Assembly: GCA_964587515.1 (NCBI GenBank)
Contig: CAZPMO010000024.1
Coordinates: 1 to 36,219 of the forward strand
DNA from: CAZPMO01 sp964587515
GTDB lineage: Bacteria > Pseudomonadota > Alphaproteobacteria > MPNO01
Reading direction: 5' to 3'
Length of the DNA stretch: 36,219 nt
The notes under the pieces are model-generated. The model saw only the letters and a program-made list of their open reading frames with translations, did not search any database and had not been told where the DNA came from. Made by a program: the position numbers and the translations under genes. Of the stretch, positions 13,220 through 21,913 are shown in pieces. How positions within the stretch are numbered: the stretch's first letter is position 1; every line of letters begins with the position of its first letter.

Positions 13220-14560
13220 ATGTCGGGCGGCGATTCGAGGACCCGCGTCGTGATCCTGGGGGCGGCCGGGCGCGACTTCCATAATTTCAACATGCTCTAT
13301 CGCGACGATCCGTCGGTCGAATTGGTGGCGTTCACCGCTACTCAGATCCCCGGCATTTCCCGGCGCCTCTATCCGGAATCGCTGGCGGGAAGGCTTTATC
13401 CCGACGGCATTCCCATTTTAGATGAGGCCGATCTCGAACGGATCTGCGCCGAACATCACGTGGAGCGGGTCGAGTTTGCCTATAGCGATCTTCGCCATGA
13501 GGATGTCATGCACCTGGCGGCGCGGGCGCTCGCGACCGGCGCCGATTTCGAACTCGTGGGCCCGGCGCGCACCATGCTGCGCTCGGCGCGTCCCGTCGTC
13601 GCGGTTTCCGCCATCCGCACCGGCTGCGGTAAATCCCAGACCGCGCGCTGGATATCGGCGCGTCTGCGCGAAAAGGGCCATAAGGTCGCGGCGCTGCGCC
13701 ACCCCATGCCCTATGGCGACCTCGCGGCGCAGCGCGTAAAGCGATTCGCCTCGCTCGCCGACCTCGACGCCGCCGACTGCACCATCGAGGAGCGCGAGGA
13801 ATATGAGCCCCATATCGAAGCCGGCGCCGTGATCTTCGCGGGCGTCGATTACGCGGCGATCCTGGCGGCCGCCGAGGCTGACGCCGACATCATCCTGTGG
13901 GACGGCGGCAACAACGATTTCCCGTTCATCCGGCCCGATCTGCATATCGTCGTCGCCGATGCGCTCAGGCCGGGACAAGCCGCCTCCTTCCACCCGGGCG
14001 AGGCGGTGCTGCGCATGGCCGACGTGGTGGTGCTCAACAAGGTCGACGCCGCCCAGCCCGGTGACGCCGACCGGATCACGCACGAGATCGTCGCGGTAAA
14101 TTCGCACGTATCGGTGATCCGCGCGGCATCGCCTGTCAGGCTGGATGACCCGGACGCGGTGCAAGGCCACGCCGTGCTGGTGGTCGAGGACGGCCCGACC
14201 ATCACCCATGGCGGCATGAGCCACGGCGCCGGTCTGGTCGCGGCGGAACAGGCGGGGGTCGGCGAAATCGTCGATCCACGGGCCTCGGCGGCGCCGGAAA
14301 TCGCCGATATCTATGCACGCTTTCCCCATATCGGGCCGGTGCTGCCGGCCATGGGCTACGACGCGGCGCAACTTGCCGCGCTGAGCGCCACCATCGAGAC
14401 ATCGCGGGCCGAACTCGTGATCGCCGCCACGCCGGTCGATCTCGCGGCCCTGATTGACACCACCAAGCCGGTGGTGCGCGCCCGGTATGATTACGCCGAA
14501 ACCGAGGAGCCGGGGCTCGGCGGGGTCATCGACCGTTTCGTTTCAAAAAGGCTGGGGTAA
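13220..14560 (+). CDS. Cyclic 2,3-diphosphoglycerate synthetase-like P-loop protein
   Basis: 446-residue protein of the family that includes archaeal cyclic 2,3-diphosphoglycerate synthetase. It has an N-terminal Rossmann-like segment VVILGAAGRDFHNFN, a modified P-loop AIRTGCGKSQTAR (about 131-143), the DIILWDGGNNDFPF block and VVLNKVDAA (an NKxD-like motif). Archaeal members close the phosphate ring of 2,3-diphosphoglycerate with ATP; bacterial ones are often simply called GTPases and their role is not settled. Start ATG follows GAGAGAAGGAAGG. An FNR box lies 54 bases upstream. It abuts the stop of the convergent protease gene (TAA next to CTA). Confidence 0.8.
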   Translation: MSGGDSRTRVVILGAAGRDFHNFNMLYRDDPSVELVAFTATQIPGISRRLYPESLAGRLYPDGIPILDEADLERICAEHHVERVEFAYSDLRHEDVMHLAARALATGADFELVGPARTMLRSARPVVAVSAIRTGCGKSQTARWISARLREKGHKVAALRHPMPYGDLAAQRVKRFASLADLDAADCTIEEREEYEPHIEAGAVIFAGVDYAAILAAAEADADIILWDGGNNDFPFIRPDLHIVVADALRPGQAASFHPGEAVLRMADVVVLNKVDAAQPGDADRITHEIVAVNSHVSVIRAASPVRLDDPDAVQGHAVLVVEDGPTITHGGMSHGAGLVAAEQAGVGEIVDPRASAAPEIADIYARFPHIGPVLPAMGYDAAQLAALSATIETSRAELVIAATPVDLAALIDTTKPVVRARYDYAETEEPGLGGVIDRFVSKRLG

Positions 14561-15085
14561 CTACCAACGCAGGATCAGCTTGCCGTCGCGTACGCCGAAA
14601 CTTTCCAGCCGCCGCAGAAAACTCATGCCCAGCAGCGGCGTGCCGATCGGGTACCGATGCACGGCCGCCTCGACGTCGCGCAGCGTAAGCTCGCCGATCG
14701 TCACCTCGTCCAGCGTAACCAGCGCGATCGATACGATTCCGTTCGCGGTGCGGGCGCGGTGATCGAATTGCAGCGCATGGAGATTAAAACCCAGCGTCTC
14801 GGCCGCCTCGGAACCGAGCGCGATCAGGCTCGCCCCGGTGTCGACCAGGAATTTCAGGGTTTCGCCATTGACCTCCGCCGCGACGTGATAGTGCCCACGC
14901 GGTCCGGCGGCGATTTCCATCCGCCCGTCTTCGCTCACGTCGGCGCGCGCGGTATGCACGGCCTTGTTTGAGTCGCGCACCGTATGCGCGCTGGTGTCGA
15001 ACAGGTCGGTATATTCGCGCAGCCCGAAGGCGCCCGCGATCATCAGCGCGGTGATAAAGACCAGATTGCGCAGGATGGAACCCAT
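14561..15085 (-). CDS. Retropepsin-like aspartic protease, membrane-anchored
   Basis: 174-residue protein with an N-terminal membrane helix (ILRNLVFITALMIAGAFGL, about 4-22) and a C-terminal clan AA retropepsin-like domain. The active-site motif is VDTGAS with D82, followed by the flap and the LLGMSFL strand typical of the bacterial TIGR02281 group. One copy per chain means it must dimerise to form the active site, on the periplasmic side if the helix is the anchor. It converges on the previous gene without a gap. Substrate unknown. Confidence 0.88.
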   Translation of the reverse strand: MGSILRNLVFITALMIAGAFGLREYTDLFDTSAHTVRDSNKAVHTARADVSEDGRMEIAAGPRGHYHVAAEVNGETLKFLVDTGASLIALGSEAAETLGFNLHALQFDHRARTANGIVSIALVTLDEVTIGELTLRDVEAAVHRYPIGTPLLGMSFLRRLESFGVRDGKLILRW

Positions 15086-15127
15086 GCCCCAAGGATCGCG
15101 CGCCGCGCCTAACAGAGGACTAACGGC

Positions 15128-15898
15128 TCAAACGGCGGTGAGAAATGCCCGGATTCGGGCCAGAAACGCCTCGGGTCGGTCCACATGGAGCCAGTGTCCG
15201 GCTTCGGCGATCATGCCGATCCCGGCCTCCGGGAACAGGCGGCGGATCTCGGCGTGATGTTTGGTGCGGACATAATCGGACCGCTCGCCCCTCAAAATCA
15301 GCGTCGGTCCGGAATAAAGGACATCGCCGCCCCAGTCCGGGAAACCGGCCAGCGCCTCGACATTGGCGGCGATGGCATCGAGATCGGCGCGCCAACGATA
15401 GGCGCCGTCCTCGGCGACAAGATTATGCAGCAGAAAGGCGCGGACCGCCTGTTCGGGAACGGCTTGCGCCAACGCGGCATCGGCGTCGGCGCGCCGGTCG
15501 AGAGCGGCGAGATCGAGCGCCCGCAGCGCATCGACCTGCTCCATGAAGCGGGGCCGGTAGGCGACCGGCGCGATATCGGCGACAATCAACCCGCCAAGCG
15601 CCGCGCCGTGATCGAGCGCCAGCGTCATCGCGGTCTTGCCGCCCATGCTGTGACCGAGAACCACCGGCGCGACAAGATTTTCCTCGGCGATGAATGCCTG
15701 TACGTCCTCGGCCATCTCGGGATAGCTCATGGTGGGGCTGCGTGGCGATTCGCCGTGGTTGCGGGCATCGAGGACATAGACCGCATGGGTCTCGGCGAGG
15801 GAGCGCGCGATGCCCGCCCAGTTACGCGACGAGCCCAGCAGCCCGTGCAGCACGATAATGGGCGGGCCTTCGCCGTATCGGGCAAAATTGAGTTTCAT
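15128..15898 (-). CDS. Alpha/beta hydrolase (YbfF-like esterase)
   Basis: 256-residue cytosolic alpha/beta hydrolase. The oxyanion segment is LHGLLGSSRNW, the nucleophile is S84 in GHSMGG, and the catalytic histidine lies in EAGHWLHVDRPE near the C-terminus. LDARNHGESPRSP is characteristic of the YbfF esterase group. Start at 15898 (MKLNFARYG) begins the domain directly; the ATG at 15937 adds 13 residues across the intergenic region. It is divergent from the phosphorylase gene and lies 42 bases ahead of the aspartic protease gene on the same strand. Substrate unknown, likely a short acyl ester. Confidence 0.87.
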   Translation of the reverse strand: MKLNFARYGEGPPIIVLHGLLGSSRNWAGIARSLAETHAVYVLDARNHGESPRSPTMSYPEMAEDVQAFIAEENLVAPVVLGHSMGGKTAMTLALDHGAALGGLIVADIAPVAYRPRFMEQVDALRALDLAALDRRADADAALAQAVPEQAVRAFLLHNLVAEDGAYRWRADLDAIAANVEALAGFPDWGGDVLYSGPTLILRGERSDYVRTKHHAEIRRLFPEAGIGMIAEAGHWLHVDRPEAFLARIRAFLTAV

Positions 15899-15954
15899 GG
15901 CCCCATTATGCGCGGGCCGCGTCGGAGGTATAATCATTTCTTGGAGGGGCCTGC

Positions 15955-17445
15955 ATGCTGAAAATCAAATCGATCGGCATCGACACCCATCGCGAGAATG
16001 TCGCCTTCATGAGCCGCGCCTGCACGGTCTATCGGGCCGAGGAGTTCCAGGCGCTCGACAAGATCGAGGTCGCGGCCGACGGCAGGCGCATCCTCGCGGT
16101 TCTCAACATCGTCGATGACGAAGGAATTCTGCCGCCCGACTCGCTGGGTCTGTCGCTGCCCGCCTTCCGCCGGCTGGGCGCGGAAGAGGGCGAGAGCGTC
16201 ACCATCGAACAGGCCAGCCCGCCGGCCAGCCTGGAAGCGATCCGCGCCAAGGTCGCGGGCGAAACGCTGTCCGACAGTGTGCTGGAAGCGGTGATGCGCG
16301 ATGTCGCCGGGCACCGCTATTCGCGCATGGAGATCGCGGCTTTCCTGATCGCCTGCGCTTCGTTCATGTCGAGCGAGGAGGTGCTGGGGCTGACCCGCGC
16401 CATGGCCCATGTAGGCAGCGTGCTGACCTGGGATGTCGCGCCGGTGGTCGACAAGCACTGCGTCGGCGGCATTCCCGGCAATCGCACCTCGATGATCGTG
16501 GTGCCCATCGTCGCGGCCCACGGGCTGCCGATCCCCAAGACCTCGTCGCGCGCCATCACCTCGCCGGCCGGCACCGCCGATACCATGGAGGTTCTGGCCA
16601 ACGTCGATATCGGGGTCGAGCGCATGCAGGACCTGGTGCGTGAGATAAACGGCTGCCTGGTATGGGGTGGTCGGGTAAACCTGTCGCCGGCCGACGATGT
16701 GCTGATTTCCATTGAGCGCCCGCTTTCCATCGACACGCCCGAACAGCTCGTCGCCTCGATCCTGTCGAAGAAACTCGCCGCCGGATCGACCCACCTGCTG
16801 ATCGACATTCCGATCGGTCCGACGGCGAAGGTGCGCGGTCGTTCGGAAGCCGTACGACTGCGCAAGCTGTTCGAATATGTCGGCGCCCGCGTCGGGCTGG
16901 TGGTCGAGGTGGTGATCACCGACGGCTCCCAGCCGATCGGCAACGGCGTCGGGCCGGTGCTCGAAGCCCGCGACGTGATGAAGGTGCTGCGGCGCCAGGC
17001 GGACGCGCCCGCCGATCTGCGCGACCGGGCGCTGATGCTGGCCGGACACATCCTCGAATTCGACCCCACCCTGCGGGGCGGCCTCGGACATGACCGCGCC
17101 CGCGAATTGCTCGACGGCGGCGAAGCTTTGGCCGCGATGGAACGCATCATCGCGGGACAGGGCGCGACGGCCAAAGAATATGAGCTGGGCCCGCTGACAT
17201 TCGAGGCGACGGCCGCGCGCGACGGGACCGTCGCCGCCATCGACTGCTATCGCATCGCCCGCATCGCCCGCCTTGCCGGCGCGCCCATGGACAAGGGCGC
17301 CGGCATCGATTTGTTCCGCAAGGTGGGCGATCCGGTGGCCAAGGGCGAGGCTTTATACCGGGTGCACGCCCATTTCGCCGCCGATTTCCAGTTCGCCTCC
17401 ACCCATGCGGAAGAGGACGACGGCTACCGCATCGAGAACGGTTAG
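15955..17445 (+). CDS. AMP/thymidine phosphorylase, archaeal-type (long form)
   Basis: 496-residue pyrimidine/nucleotide phosphorylase. The core has DKHCVGGIPGNRTSMIVVPI (about 162-181), SSRAITSPAGTADTMEVL and SKKLAAGSTHLLIDIP, the substrate- and phosphate-binding segments. An extra N-terminal domain of about 85 residues marks the type 2 form shared with archaeal AMP phosphorylase, which turns AMP plus phosphate into adenine and ribose-1,5-bisphosphate; proteobacterial members are usually listed as putative thymidine phosphorylases. Start ATG is preceded by GGAGGGG. No RuBisCO or ribose-1,5-bisphosphate isomerase gene is seen nearby. The reaction is therefore open between nucleoside and nucleotide. 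Confidence 0.88.
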   Translation: MLKIKSIGIDTHRENVAFMSRACTVYRAEEFQALDKIEVAADGRRILAVLNIVDDEGILPPDSLGLSLPAFRRLGAEEGESVTIEQASPPASLEAIRAKVAGETLSDSVLEAVMRDVAGHRYSRMEIAAFLIACASFMSSEEVLGLTRAMAHVGSVLTWDVAPVVDKHCVGGIPGNRTSMIVVPIVAAHGLPIPKTSSRAITSPAGTADTMEVLANVDIGVERMQDLVREINGCLVWGGRVNLSPADDVLISIERPLSIDTPEQLVASILSKKLAAGSTHLLIDIPIGPTAKVRGRSEAVRLRKLFEYVGARVGLVVEVVITDGSQPIGNGVGPVLEARDVMKVLRRQADAPADLRDRALMLAGHILEFDPTLRGGLGHDRARELLDGGEALAAMERIIAGQGATAKEYELGPLTFEATAARDGTVAAIDCYRIARIARLAGAPMDKGAGIDLFRKVGDPVAKGEALYRVHAHFAADFQFASTHAEEDDGYRIENG

Positions 17446-17449
17446 TGCG

Positions 17450-18451
17450 CTAAGCCCCGAAGTTGAAGCGGGTTCCGATATTGGTGGTCACCAGCTGATC
17501 GGGCATGCGTCGGCGCATGGCGTCGATGAAATTTGGGCCGCTGCAATGCATCGGGATGATGACGTCGGGGGCCAGCTTCTCGAACTCGTCTATGGTGTGG
17601 GAGATGTAATCGTCGGATGTGGTGCCGAGGTGGAAGCCGCCGACCACCGCATGCAGCCTGTCGACGTTGGAGACCGCCATGGCGGTCTTGACGGTGTTGA
17701 TGATGCCGGTGTGGCCGCAGGACGAGATCACCACCAGCCCGCGCCCCTGCACGATGTAACACGTCGCGTGCTCCTCGGGGTGGTCGTCCGGCACCAGCTT
17801 GCCGCGGCGTTCTTCCGCCGAATAGTGATCCTCGCTTGCGACCATGGAGCCGCCGGTGACCTTCTCGAATGAATTGCGCTCGATATAGCCGGACGTAAAG
17901 CCGCCATCGAGCGCGTGAGGTTCGCCGCAGCAGACCGGGATGACCTTCTGCGCCTCGAGCAGCGTGCGGTCGAGCGTTCCCCATGAAATTCGCTCGTCGC
18001 CCTTGCCCTTGACCCAGCGTTCGCGGAAGACGTTCTCCGCCCCAACATAGAGGGAAAGGTCGTCGCGCATATGATTGCGATACTGGCCCACGAAGCCCGC
18101 CAAACCGCCGTAATGATCGCGGTGGCCATGGCTCAGGATCAGGCCATTCAGACGGTCCGGATGAATATCGAGCAGGTCGAAATTGCGGTTGAGGATTTCC
18201 GGCGTATAGCCGAAATCCAGCAAATACTGGGATTTTTCCCCCGCCCGGTCCGCTTCGAGATGCAGCGACAGGCCCCATTCACCGGCCAGCGTCGTCATCT
18301 GACGACCCGGAATCTGCCGCGTGTGTTCGATGCTGACCGAGGGATGGGTCGGATCGGGAATGAAACGCTCGTAGTGCGAGTCGACCACCACGCGAACGGA
18401 CAGGCGTTCGACGATCGGTGCGGTGAAAGGATCGGCGGCGGCTAACGCCAT
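17450..18451 (-). CDS. MBL-fold metallo-hydrolase
   Basis: 333-residue metallo-beta-lactamase fold protein. The metal motif is LSHGHRDHYGG (HxHxDH, about residues 105-115), with SSCGHTGIINTV (second histidine site) and VVGGFHLG (third). This layout, with SCGH and GGFH, belongs to the group related to archaeal dihydropterin-ribofuranosylaminobenzene phosphate synthase (MJ0301-like), whose bacterial functions are mostly unknown. ATG follows GGGGAAA. It lies just after IspG on the same strand (21 bases) and converges on the phosphorylase gene with a 4-base gap. Confidence 0.87.
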   Translation of the reverse strand: MALAAADPFTAPIVERLSVRVVVDSHYERFIPDPTHPSVSIEHTRQIPGRQMTTLAGEWGLSLHLEADRAGEKSQYLLDFGYTPEILNRNFDLLDIHPDRLNGLILSHGHRDHYGGLAGFVGQYRNHMRDDLSLYVGAENVFRERWVKGKGDERISWGTLDRTLLEAQKVIPVCCGEPHALDGGFTSGYIERNSFEKVTGGSMVASEDHYSAEERRGKLVPDDHPEEHATCYIVQGRGLVVISSCGHTGIINTVKTAMAVSNVDRLHAVVGGFHLGTTSDDYISHTIDEFEKLAPDVIIPMHCSGPNFIDAMRRRMPDQLVTTNIGTRFNFGA

Positions 18452-18472
18452 GGCTGGTTTCCCCTGTGGTTA

Positions 18473-19741
18473 TTATCGCCGCTTGTAGCGGCTTTCGACG
18501 TAATCATCGACGATACGCTGGAATTCCTCGGCGATCGAAGGACCGCGTAGCGTCACCGCCTTTTCGCCATCTATGAAAACAGGCGCGGCAGGTTCCTCGC
18601 CGGTGCCGGGCAGGCTGATGCCGATATCGGCGTGTTTGCTTTCGCCCGGGCCGTTGACGATGCAGCCCATCACCGCGACGTTCATGGTCTCGACCCCGAC
18701 ATAGTCGCGGCCCCATTCGGGCATGCGCTGGCGGATATGGGCCTGGATCTTGCCGGCCAGTTCCTGGAAGACAGTGCTGGTGGTGCGGCCGCAGCCCGGG
18801 CACGCCGCGACCAGCGGCACGAAGGACCGCAACCCCATGGTTTGCAGGATTTCCTGGGCGACGATCACTTCGCGGGTTCGGTCGCCGCCGGGCTCGGGCG
18901 TCAGCGAGACCCGGATGGTGTCGCCGATCCCCTGTTGCAGCAGCACCCCCATGGCGGCGGTCGAGGCGACGATGCCCTTGGAGCCCATGCCCGCCTCGGT
19001 CAGTCCGAGATGCAGGGCGTAATCGCATTTTGCGGCAAGGTCGCCATAGACGCCGATCAAATCCTGCACCGCCGAGACCTTGCATGACAGGATGATGCGG
19101 TCGCGGCCCATGCCGAGTTCCTCGGCCCGCACCGCGCTGTTGAGCGCCGATGTCACCATCGCGTCGCGGGTAATCTCGGTGGCGTCCCTGGGTTTCTCGG
19201 TGCGCGAGTTTTCGTCCATCAGCGCAGTCAGCAGCGCTTGGTCGAGGCTGCCCCAGTTGACGCCGATGCGTACCGGGCGGTCATATTCCAGCGCGGTCTC
19301 GATCATCGAGGAAAACTGGGTGTCGCGCTTGTCGCCGAACCCGACATTGCCGGGATTGATTCGGTATTTGGCCAACGCCTCGGCGCAACCCGGATTTTCG
19401 GTCAGCAGTTTGTGGCCGATATAATGGAAATCCCCGACCAGGGGGNNNNNNNNNNNNNNNNNNNNNNNNCCGCAGCCGCGCGCATCGAGTATTTCGCGAA
19501 TGCGGGGCACCGCGCGCGCGGCCTCGGCGCGATCGACCGTGATGCGGACCAGTTCGGAGCCCGCCCGCGCCAGCGCCTCGACCTGCGCCGCCGTGCCCTC
19601 GGCGTCGGCGGTATCGGTGTTGGTCATCGACTGCACCACGATCGGCGCCCCACCGCCCACAACCACCCCGCCGACATCGACTGCAACGCTCTCGCGACGC
19701 TGGATCGCCTGAATCGATTGAATTCCGTCTGACATAGCCAT
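18473..19741 (-). CDS. ispG: 4-hydroxy-3-methylbut-2-enyl diphosphate synthase (MEP pathway), interrupted by N run
   Basis: Iron-sulfur reductase that makes HMBPP from MEcPP in isoprenoid synthesis. Seen are VVVGGGAPIVVQSMTNTDT near the N-terminus, VGDFHYIGHKLL, GVNWGSLD, and the [4Fe-4S] ligands in CPGCGRTTS and CIVNGPGE near the C-terminus. A run of 24 N (19446-19469) falls between GC and PLVGDF. In homologues only two residues separate these, so the true gap should be about 3 bases; the 24 N appears to be a placeholder and keeps the frame. Start is either ATG at 19741 or 19735; neither has a strong ribosome site, and an ATG at 19846 lies too far upstream. Confidence 0.93.
   Translation of the reverse strand: MAMSDGIQSIQAIQRRESVAVDVGGVVVGGGAPIVVQSMTNTDTADAEGTAAQVEALARAGSELVRITVDRAEAARAVPRIREILDARGCXXXXXXXXXPLVGDFHYIGHKLLTENPGCAEALAKYRINPGNVGFGDKRDTQFSSMIETALEYDRPVRIGVNWGSLDQALLTALMDENSRTEKPRDATEITRDAMVTSALNSAVRAEELGMGRDRIILSCKVSAVQDLIGVYGDLAAKCDYALHLGLTEAGMGSKGIVASTAAMGVLLQQGIGDTIRVSLTPEPGGDRTREVIVAQEILQTMGLRSFVPLVAACPGCGRTTSTVFQELAGKIQAHIRQRMPEWGRDYVGVETMNVAVMGCIVNGPGESKHADIGISLPGTGEEPAAPVFIDGEKAVTLRGPSIAEEFQRIVDDYVESRYKRR
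19446..19469. other. Assembly gap (24 N)
   Basis: Run of 24 unknown bases inside ispG. Flanking codons are TGC-GGN on the N-terminal side and NNC-CCC-CTG on the other, which would read Gly-Cys-Gly-x-Pro-Leu if only three bases were missing. Confidence 0.95.
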
Positions 19742-19827
19742 TACTTTCACAATAGGCCGACGACCACCTCTTAACCTATTTGGGTCATGGTCCCGGCCCT
19801 GGTCAAGCATGGATTGGGCATATTTCG

Positions 19828-21912
19828 ATGACTCCGATAAAACCACCGCTCGCGCCGCGCCGGCCCGAGACGATTACCATTCACGGCGAGACGCGCACGG
19901 ACGACTATGCTTGGCTGAAGGACCCCGACTGGCAGGCGGTGATGAAGGAGCCGGACCGGCTGGATGCGGACATCCGCGTCTATCTGGAGGCGGAGAACGC
20001 CCACACCGAGGCGGTCATGGCCGAAACGGCTGCGCTGAGGTCCAAGCTTTTCAAGGAGATGAAGGCGCGCATCAAGGAAGACGACTGGTCGGTGCCCGCG
20101 CCCGACGGCGAATGGGAATATTACCTGCGCTACGAGACCGGCGGCCAGCACCCGGTCTATTGCCGGCGCGAAGGGACGCGAGGCGACGAGCAAATATTGC
20201 TGCACGGCGACCTGGAGGCCGAGGGAAAAAGCTTTTTCCGCGTCGCCGGTTGCCATCATTCAACCGATCATCGCCTGCTGGCCTATGCGCTCGATCTCAA
20301 CGGCTCGGAACGTTATGCGATCCATCTGCGCGACCTGGAAACCGGCGAGACGCTGGCCGAGGACATCGCCGACGCGCGCGGCGACCTGGTCTGGGCCAAT
20401 GACGGGAAGACGCTGTTCTACACCGTGATCGACGACAACCACCGGCCGCACCGGGTAATGCGTCATGTGGTGGGCGGCGACCCCGCGAACGATGTGGTGG
20501 TGTATGACGAGGCCGACGCAGGTTTCTTTCTCAGCATCGGCAAGACCGAAAGCGGCCGCTTCATCGAGGTGATGGCGCGCGACCACACCACGTCGGAGGT
20601 CCATCTGATCGACGCCGACGCACCCGAAACCCCGCCTCGGGTGGTGGCGCCGCGCGAGCGCGATGTCGAATACGAAATTTCCCATCACGGGGACCGGCTG
20701 TTCATCCTGACCAACGCCGATGGGGCGGAGGATTTCAAGATCGCCGAGGCGCCGATCGAAGCGCCGGGGCGAAGCAACTGGCGCGACTGGACACCTCATG
20801 AGGCTGGACGGCTGATCCGCTCGATCCTCGTTTACGCCGACCATCTGGTGCGGCTCGAACGTATCGAGGGGCTGCCGCGCATCGTGGTGACAGACCTCAA
20901 CAGCGGCGAGGCCCACGACATTGCCTTCGACGAGGAAGCCTACGAGCTGGGCATCGTCGCGGGCTATGAGTTCGACACCACCACGTTGCGTTTCACCTAT
21001 TCGTCCATGACCACGCCGCAACGGACCTACGATTACGACATGGCGCTGCGCGGGCGGAGCCTGCGCAAGGAACAGGAGGTGCCGTCCGGCCACGACCCCG
21101 CCGATTACGTCACCCGCCGCCTCGCCACCAAAAGCCATGACGGCGCGATGGTGCCGGTCTCGGTGCTGGCGCGGCGCGACACGCCGCTCGACGGCTCCGC
21201 GCCGTTGCTGCTCTACGGCTACGGCTCGTACGGCTCGTCGATGCCGGCCTCGTTTGTCACCAACCGATTGAGCCTGGTCGATCGGGGCTTCGTATACGCC
21301 ATCGCCCATATCAGGGGCGGCACCGAGAAGGGCTATGGCTGGTATCTCGACGGCAAGCTCGAGAAGAAGCGCAACACCTTCCTCGATTTCATCGCCGCCG
21401 CCGAACAGCTCGCGGCGGAAGGCTTCACGCGGCCCGGCAATATCGCCGCCCATGGCGGCAGCGCCGGCGGCATGCTGGTCGGCGCGGTCGCCAATATGCG
21501 CCCCGAATTGTTCCGCGCGATCATCGGCGAGGTGCCGTTCGTCGATGTGCTAAACACCATGTGCGACGCGAGCCTGCCGCTGACGCCGCCGGAATGGCCG
21601 GAATGGGGCAACCCGATCGAGGACCGCGCCGCCTATGACACGATCCTCGCCTATTCGCCCTATGACAATGTGGCGGCGCGCGATTATCCCGCGATCATCG
21701 TCACCGCCGGACTGACCGATCCGCGCGTCACCTATTGGGAACCCGCGAAATGGGTCGCGAAGCTGCGCGCGTTGAAGACCGACGACAATGCGTTGCTGCT
21801 GCGCACCAATATGGAAGCCGGCCACGCCGGCGCCGCCGGCCGGTTCGATCGGCTGGAGGAGGTCGCGCTGACCTACGCTTTTCTGATGAAGGTTTTCGGC
21901 CTGACCGGGTAG
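19828..21912 (+). CDS. ptrB: Oligopeptidase B (prolyl oligopeptidase family S9)
   Basis: Cytosolic serine peptidase that cleaves short peptides after basic residues, 694 aa with the start at 19828. The N-terminal segment RRPETITIHGETRTDDYAWL begins the family-typical beta-propeller. The C-terminal hydrolase domain shows YGYGSYG, the signature IAAHGGSAGGMLVG (catalytic Ser), GLTDPRV (Asp) and EAGHAG (His). The ATG at 19780 adds 16 residues lacking family similarity; the ribosome site of either start is weak. It is divergent from ispG and converges on the ferredoxin reductase gene. Confidence 0.92.
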   Translation: MTPIKPPLAPRRPETITIHGETRTDDYAWLKDPDWQAVMKEPDRLDADIRVYLEAENAHTEAVMAETAALRSKLFKEMKARIKEDDWSVPAPDGEWEYYLRYETGGQHPVYCRREGTRGDEQILLHGDLEAEGKSFFRVAGCHHSTDHRLLAYALDLNGSERYAIHLRDLETGETLAEDIADARGDLVWANDGKTLFYTVIDDNHRPHRVMRHVVGGDPANDVVVYDEADAGFFLSIGKTESGRFIEVMARDHTTSEVHLIDADAPETPPRVVAPRERDVEYEISHHGDRLFILTNADGAEDFKIAEAPIEAPGRSNWRDWTPHEAGRLIRSILVYADHLVRLERIEGLPRIVVTDLNSGEAHDIAFDEEAYELGIVAGYEFDTTTLRFTYSSMTTPQRTYDYDMALRGRSLRKEQEVPSGHDPADYVTRRLATKSHDGAMVPVSVLARRDTPLDGSAPLLLYGYGSYGSSMPASFVTNRLSLVDRGFVYAIAHIRGGTEKGYGWYLDGKLEKKRNTFLDFIAAAEQLAAEGFTRPGNIAAHGGSAGGMLVGAVANMRPELFRAIIGEVPFVDVLNTMCDASLPLTPPEWPEWGNPIEDRAAYDTILAYSPYDNVAARDYPAIIVTAGLTDPRVTYWEPAKWVAKLRALKTDDNALLLRTNMEAGHAGAAGRFDRLEEVALTYAFLMKVFGLTG

Positions 21913-21913
21913 T

